Origin: Thermocrispum agreste DSM 44070
Lineage (GTDB): Bacteria > Actinomycetota > Actinomycetes > Mycobacteriales > Pseudonocardiaceae
Direction: 5' to 3'
Assembly (NCBI RefSeq): GCF_000427905.1
Contig: NZ_ATYX01000007.1
Location: 62,001-126,000 of the forward strand
Length of the DNA stretch: 64,000 nt
Part shown: positions 60,097-64,000 of the stretch, piece after piece
Position numbering within the stretch: position 1 is the first letter of the stretch
How the letters are laid out: the number at the start of each line of letters is the position of its first letter
The notes under the pieces: generated by a model
The model's database searches: none
What the model was told of the DNA's origin: nothing
What the model saw: only the letters and a program-made list of their open reading frames with translations
Position numbers and translations under genes: made by a program

Positions 60097-60236
60097 CCGA
60101 TCTTTCTACCCGAACCCGCCCCGTCTCCCACCACGGTGCGGGGCGGCTCGGCATGGAAGGGCACTTTCGAACCGGTGCGGGGGCACTCGGGGGCCGGACA
60201 AGCCGTCTTGGGCGTCCCGCCGTGACCGGCAGGGGT

Positions 60237-61202
60237 TCACCGGCGCAGGGTGCGGATCAGCTCGTCCGCGGCGGCGAACGGATCCAGTTCCCGATCCACC
60301 ACGCGCTTGGTCAGCACCTCGAGCGTTTCCCCACCGCGCAGGTCGGCGAGCTCGGTACGCAGCCGGCTGAGCGCGATGGTCTCCACCTCGGTGCGGGCCC
60401 TGGTCAGCCGCCGCCGCGCCAGCTCGCCCTCCGACTCCAACCACGCACGGTGCTGCCCGATCGCCTGCAGGACGTCCTCGGCGCCTTGCTTGCGCGCCGC
60501 CACGGTGCGCACGATCGGCTGCCGCCACCTTTTGCCCCGCAGCTCGCGGCGGCTCAGCGCGATCATGGTCTTCAGCTCCCGGACGGTGGTCTCGGCGCCG
60601 TCACGGTCGGCCTTGTTCACCACGAACACGTCGGCGATCTCCAGCACGCCCGCCTTGACCGCCTGGATACCGTCCCCGGCACCCGGCGCAAGCAGCACCA
60701 CCACGGTGTCGGCCAGCCGGACGATGTCCACCTCGGACTGCCCCACGCCGACGGTTTCGATCAGCACCACGTCGAACCCGGCGGCGTCGAGCACGCGCAC
60801 CGCCTGCGGCGTCGACCAGGACAGCCCGCCGAGCTGCCCGCGGGTGGCCAGCGAGCGGATGAAGACACCGGGGTCGGTGGCGTGCTCGGTCATCCGGATG
60901 CGGTCACCGAGCAGCGCGCCGCCGGAGAACGGCGACGACGGGTCGATCGCCAGCACGCCCACGCGCTTGCCCTGCTCGCGCAAGGCGCCCAGGAGCATCG
61001 ACGTGGACGTGGACTTGCCCACCCCCGGCGGACCGGTGAGCCCAATGACCTGCGCGTTGCCCGTGTACGGGGTCAACGCGCGGACGACCTCGGACAACCG
61101 TGGGTGGTCGTCCTCCACCAGGGACAGCAAGCGGGAGACGGCACGCGGCTGCCCGGCTCGCGCGCGGTCGACCAGCTCGCCGACGTCGAACTGCGGGATC
61201 AC
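60237..61202 (-). CDS. meaB: methylmalonyl-CoA mutase-associated GTPase (MeaB/ArgK)
   Basis: 321-residue G3E GTPase that guards B12-dependent acyl-CoA mutases during cofactor loading and repair. Walker A IGLTGPPGVGKSTSTSMLLGAL, DPSSPFSGGALLGDRIRM, switch region LIETVGVGQSEVDIV, and guanine-specificity NKAD. The C-terminal dimerisation arm includes LTKRVVDRELDPFAAADELIRTL. It lies next to the thiolase, epimerase and ccr genes, which produce and process methyl- and ethylmalonyl-CoA. Confidence 0.96.
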   Translation of the reverse strand: MIPQFDVGELVDRARAGQPRAVSRLLSLVEDDHPRLSEVVRALTPYTGNAQVIGLTGPPGVGKSTSTSMLLGALREQGKRVGVLAIDPSSPFSGGALLGDRIRMTEHATDPGVFIRSLATRGQLGGLSWSTPQAVRVLDAAGFDVVLIETVGVGQSEVDIVRLADTVVVLLAPGAGDGIQAVKAGVLEIADVFVVNKADRDGAETTVRELKTMIALSRRELRGKRWRQPIVRTVAARKQGAEDVLQAIGQHRAWLESEGELARRRLTRARTEVETIALSRLRTELADLRGGETLEVLTKRVVDRELDPFAAADELIRTLRR

Positions 61203-61230
61203 GCCTGGTGAGCCCAGAGCTCCGGGCGCA

Positions 61231-62418
61231 TCACGACCGCGGAACCTTCACCAGCAGCGCGTCACCCTGACCACCGCCGCCGCACAGCGCGCCGACGCCG
61301 ACGCCGCCGCCGCGCCTGCGCAGCTCGTGCACCAGGTGCACCACCAGCCGAGCGCCCGACGCGCCGATCGGGTGGCCGAGCGCGATCGCACCACCGTTGA
61401 CGTTGACCTTCTCCTCCGGCACGCCGAGCTTCCTGGTGGACACCAGACCGACGGCGGCGAACGCCTCGTTGATCTCGACCAGGTCCAGGTCGTCGACGCC
61501 GATGCCCTCCTTGGCCAGCGCGGCCTTGATCGCGTTGGACGGCTGCTCGTGCAGCGAGGCGTCCGGACCCGCGACGACGCCGTGCGCGCCGATCTCGGCC
61601 AGCGGCTGCACACCCAGTTCCTCGGCCTTGGCCTTGCTCATCACGACGACGGCCGCGGCTCCGTCGGAGATCTGCGACGCCGAACCGGCGGTGATCGTGC
61701 CGTCGGAGGCGAACGCCGGACGCAGCTTGGCCAGCGTCTCGACGGTGGTGTCCGGCCGCACGCCCTCGTCGGCGCGGAAGATCACCGGGTCGCCCTTGCG
61801 CTGCGGGATCTCCACCGGCGCGATCTCGGCGTCGAATCGGCCTTCGGCGATCGCCGCGGCGGCCTTCTGGTGCGAGGCGGCCGCGAACGCGTCCTGCTCC
61901 TCGCGGGTCAGGCCGTAGCGGGAGTTGTACTTCTCCGTGCTGGCGCCCATGGCGACCTGGTCGAACGCGCAGAACAGGCCGTCGTAGGCCATGTGGTCGA
62001 CCAGCGTGGTGTCGCCGTACTTGAAGCCGGAGCGCGACTTGGGCAGCAGGTGCGGAGCCTGGGTCATCGACTCCTGCCCGCCGGCCACCACGACGTCGAA
62101 CTCGCCGGCGCGGATGAGCTGGTCGGCCAGCGCGATCGCATCGATGCCGGACAGGCACACCTTGTTGATGGTCAGCGCGGGCACGTCCATCGGGATGCCT
62201 GCGGCCACCGCCGCCTGCCTGGCCGGGATCTGGCCCGCACCCGCGGTGAGCACCTGGCCCATGATCGTGTACTGCACCTGCTCGGGCGCCACGCCCGCTT
62301 GCTCGAGCGCCTTCTTGATGGCGATGCCGCCGAGCTGCGCGGCGGAGAAGTCCTTCAACGAGCCGAGCAGGCGACCGATCGGGGTTCGAGCAGCGCCGAC
62401 AATGACCGAACCAGACAC
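61231..62418 (-). CDS. acetyl-CoA C-acetyltransferase (thiolase)
   Basis: 395 residues. Nucleophilic Cys in [35 protein letters not shown] (His) and [17 protein letters not shown] (second Cys) complete the thiolase site. The closest type I recall is mycobacterial FadA4, the biosynthetic acetoacetyl-CoA thiolase. GTG 62418 is preceded by GGAGG. It supplies acetoacetyl-CoA, upstream of crotonyl-CoA for Ccr. It lies 28 bases upstream of meaB on the same strand. Confidence 0.95.
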   Translation of the reverse strand: MSGSVIVGAARTPIGRLLGSLKDFSAAQLGGIAIKKALEQAGVAPEQVQYTIMGQVLTAGAGQIPARQAAVAAGIPMDVPALTINKVCLSGIDAIALADQLIRAGEFDVVVAGGQESMTQAPHLLPKSRSGFKYGDTTLVDHMAYDGLFCAFDQVAMGASTEKYNSRYGLTREEQDAFAAASHQKAAAAIAEGRFDAEIAPVEIPQRKGDPVIFRADEGVRPDTTVETLAKLRPAFASDGTITAGSASQISDGAAAVVVMSKAKAEELGVQPLAEIGAHGVVAGPDASLHEQPSNAIKAALAKEGIGVDDLDLVEINEAFAAVGLVSTRKLGVPEEKVNVNGGAIALGHPIGASGARLVVHLVHELRRRGGGVGVGALCGGGGQGDALLVKVPRS

Positions 62419-62473
62419 CGTGAGCCTCCAAGCCTTCGACGACGTCGTCCTGTCGGGGACCTTACCGCCGCTC

Positions 62474-62489
62474 GCTACTGCGCAGTAGC
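62474..62489. promoter_or_regulatory. 16-bp palindromic operator GCTACTGCGCAGTAGC
   Basis: Perfect palindrome in the 130-base divergent region between the thiolase and mce. Its half-site recurs as GCTACTTGTGAGTAAC at 63038-63053 before ccr: 11 of 16 bases agree, with GCTACT, AGTA and the final C fixed, and both copies are preceded by CTC. This indicates one dimeric regulator, perhaps of TetR type, acting on these genes. Confidence 0.62.
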
Positions 62490-62493
62490 AGCT

Positions 62494-62548
62494 GTGACCT
62501 ACTCTGCAGCGCTGCTCTGCGACGGCCGCCGTGACCTACGCTGCTGCC
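62494..62548 (+). promoter_or_regulatory. direct repeats GTGACCTACnCTGC and mce -10 box
   Basis: GTGACCTAC occurs at 62494-62502 and 62531-62539, each followed by (T/G)CTGC. In the second copy TACGCT (62537-62542) is six bases from ATG 62549, so it can act as the -10 box of a leaderless mce mRNA. The first copy may be a second promoter or a regulator site. Confidence 0.45.
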
Positions 62549-63007
62549 ATGAACGACGTCATGCAGCCCGTGCAGCACCTCGTCACCGCGATCGACCACG
62601 TGGGGGTCGCGGTGCCGGACCTGGATGCCGCGATCGAGTTCTACCGCGCCAACTTCGGTTTGGAGGCCACCCACGTCGAGGTCAACGAGGAGCAAGGGGT
62701 GCGTGAGGCGATGCTGCACGCACCCGGCGACGGCGGGCACGGGACGGCCGTCCAGCTGCTCGCCCCGCTGAACGAGCGGTCCACCATCGCCAAGTTCATC
62801 GACCGCAACGGCCCTGGCCTGCAGCAGCTGGCGTTCCGGGTGAGCGACATCGACAAGGTCACCGAGGTGCTGCGCGCCAACGGGCGCCGGGTCCTCTACG
62901 AGGAGGCCAAGCGCGGGACCGCCAACTCCCGGGTGAATTTCGTGCACCCGAAAGACGCCGGTGGCGTGCTGATCGAGCTGGTCGAACCCGCTCGCGACGC
63001 CGGGTGA
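62549..63007 (+). CDS. mce: methylmalonyl-CoA epimerase
   Basis: 152-residue VOC-fold enzyme that interconverts (2R)- and (2S)-methylmalonyl-CoA (and ethylmalonyl-CoA). Paired beta-alpha-beta modules: VTAIDHVGVAVPDLDAAIEFYRANFG (metal His), HGTAVQLLAPL (Gln), NGPGLQQLAFRVSDID, and RVNFVHPKDAGGVLIELVEP (Glu). ATG 62549 is favoured by the -10 spacing; GTG 62531 and ATG 62561 are other in-frame starts. It stands between thiolase/meaB and ccr. Confidence 0.95.
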   Translation: MNDVMQPVQHLVTAIDHVGVAVPDLDAAIEFYRANFGLEATHVEVNEEQGVREAMLHAPGDGGHGTAVQLLAPLNERSTIAKFIDRNGPGLQQLAFRVSDIDKVTEVLRANGRRVLYEEAKRGTANSRVNFVHPKDAGGVLIELVEPARDAG

Positions 63008-63037
63008 CGGCGCGTGCGCGGGAGCGTGAGATGGCTC

Positions 63038-63053
63038 GCTACTTGTGAGTAAC
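63038..63053. promoter_or_regulatory. operator copy GCTACTTGTGAGTAAC upstream of ccr
   Basis: Imperfect palindrome sharing the outer half-sites of the perfect palindrome at 62474-62489, including the CTC just before it. It lies about 70 bases before the ccr ATG, overlapping the probable ccr promoter. Confidence 0.58.
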
Positions 63054-63121
63054 TTTTCCTGTGACGTGGTTCAATCCGGGCAACTGGTCACCCGCAGGCC
63101 GAGCGCACGGAGGTCGCGACA

Positions 63122-64000
63122 ATGGTGCAGCAGATCCTGGACGCAATCCTGAGCGACAATCTCGACGCTGTCGGCTCGCTGCCGGTACCCGAGAGCTATC
63201 GGGCGGTCACGTTGCACGCCGACGAAGTGGACATGTTCCAGGGCGTGCCGACCAAGGAGAAGGACCCGCGCAAGTCGCTGCACCTGGACGAGGTCCCCAC
63301 GCCGGAGCTGGGGCCGGGTGAGGCGCTGGTCGCGGTGATGGCCAGCGCGATCAACTACAACACGGTGTGGAGCTCGATCTTCGAGCCGATCCCGACGTTC
63401 AAGTTCCTCGAGCGCTACGGCAAGGTGTCGCCGCTGGCCAAGCGGCACGACCTGCCGTACCACGTCGTGGGGTCGGACCTGGCGGGCGTGGTGCTGCGCA
63501 CCGGGCCGGGCGTGCACCGGTGGAAGCCGGGCGACGAAGTGGTGGCGCACTGCCTGAGCGTGGAGCTGGAGGGCCCGGACGGGCACAACGACACCATGCT
63601 CGACACCGAGCAGCGCATCTGGGGCTTCGAGACCAACTTCGGCGGCCTGGCCGAGATCGCGCTGGTCAAGGCCAACCAGCTGATGCCGAAGCCGCGGCAT
63701 CTCACCTGGGAGGAGGCCGCCTGCCCGGGGCTGGTCAATTCCACCGCGTACCGCCAGCTGGTGTCGGCCAACGGTGCGAACATGAAGCAGGGCGACGTCG
63801 TGCTGATCTGGGGCGCCTCCGGCGGGCTCGGGTCGTACGCCACCCAGTACGCGCTCAACGGCGGGGCCATCCCGGTGTGCGTGGTGTCCAGCCCGGAGAA
63901 GGCGGAGATCTGCCGCAAGATGGGCGCCGAGCTGGTGATCGACCGCAGCGAGGCCACCGGCGAGGGCTACCGGTTCTGGAAGTCGGAGACCGAGCAGGAC
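63122..64000 (+). CDS. ccr: crotonyl-CoA carboxylase/reductase, N-terminal part (cut by window edge)
   Basis: The first 293 codons are present. The enzyme reductively carboxylates crotonyl-CoA to ethylmalonyl-CoA with NADPH and CO2, for the ethylmalonyl-CoA pathway or for polyketide extender units. Visible: LDEVPTPELGPGEALVAVMASAINYNTVWSSIFEP, DLPYHVVGSDLAGVVLRTGPGVHRWKPGDEVVAHCL, WGFETNFGGLAEIALVKANQLMPKPRHLTWEEAA, and the Rossmann loop VVLIWGASGGLGSYATQYALNGGAIPVCVVSS. The NxGGL and long insertion distinguish Ccr from ordinary quinone/crotonyl reductases. GGAGG precedes ATG 63122. Confidence 0.96.
   Translation, partial: MVQQILDAILSDNLDAVGSLPVPESYRAVTLHADEVDMFQGVPTKEKDPRKSLHLDEVPTPELGPGEALVAVMASAINYNTVWSSIFEPIPTFKFLERYGKVSPLAKRHDLPYHVVGSDLAGVVLRTGPGVHRWKPGDEVVAHCLSVELEGPDGHNDTMLDTEQRIWGFETNFGGLAEIALVKANQLMPKPRHLTWEEAACPGLVNSTAYRQLVSANGANMKQGDVVLIWGASGGLGSYATQYALNGGAIPVCVVSSPEKAEICRKMGAELVIDRSEATGEGYRFWKSETEQD

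Overview
The window is high-GC actinobacterial DNA. GC-ending codons dominate, GTG and TTG starts are frequent, and neighbouring genes often overlap by 1-4 bases. The gene order serA, ilvC-ilvN-ilvB, CFP-6 family, DoxX, lppZ-like, gatB-gatA-gatC, ACT protein, ligA, mnmA, iscS, acyltransferase pair, etfA-etfB, methyltransferase/GH57/GT4 matches, from memory, the Mycobacterium tuberculosis Rv2996c-Rv3041c stretch. Crotonyl-CoA carboxylase/reductase, tandem DUF2510 proteins and a PknG operon carrying PP2C, VWA and FHA genes point to a non-mycobacterial relative, most likely Pseudonocardiaceae. No rRNA, tRNA, transposase, prophage or CRISPR array was seen.

Layout. 1-6.2 kb: serine and branched-chain amino-acid synthesis on the minus strand, a fatty-acid desaturase, and a decayed LpqH-like lipoprotein. 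The ilvBN operon has a classical attenuator whose leader peptide is probably translated from a leaderless transcript. 6.2-9 kb: CFP-6/PH protein, DoxX and a sugar-dehydrogenase-like lipoprotein. 9-13.2 kb: gatCAB and an ACT protein. 13.2-16.4 kb: a 943-residue SF1 helicase with a degenerate nuclease-like tail sits inside the conserved block. 16.9-22 kb: two tandem GNAT genes, ligA, a hypothetical gene and a MetE-like protein. 22-28 kb: two DUF2510/LURP-one-like paralogues, mnmA, iscS and an OlsA/OlsB-like pair. 28-33 kb: etfBA divergent from a membrane Fe-S reductase of the EtfD type. 33-38 kb: a methyltransferase, GH57, GT4 and hexapeptide acyltransferase group like the mycobacterial methylglucose lipopolysaccharide locus. 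38-45.6 kb: histidine phosphatase, nucleoside hydrolase, transmembrane Ser/Thr kinase, and a five-gene minus-strand operon (ABC ATPase, crotonase, two methyltransferases, P-loop kinase). 45.7-52 kb: glycogen phosphorylase, a zinc metallopeptidase lipoprotein, a YbbN-type thioredoxin, MarR and DUF3817.

52-59.3 kb: a gene-poor stretch with a degenerate 48-bp tandem repeat, then a tightly coupled PknG / PP2C / VWA / FHA operon. Three of its four proteins begin with zinc-ribbon modules, so it resembles a self-contained phospho-signalling system. 59.3-64 kb: PEP-mutase family protein, meaB, thiolase, methylmalonyl-CoA epimerase and the start of ccr, i.e. C4/C5 acyl-CoA metabolism. mce and ccr share a near-identical 16-bp palindromic operator.

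Links to M. tuberculosis genes and to protein families come from memory and visible motifs, not from database searches. Regulatory sites were found by eye.
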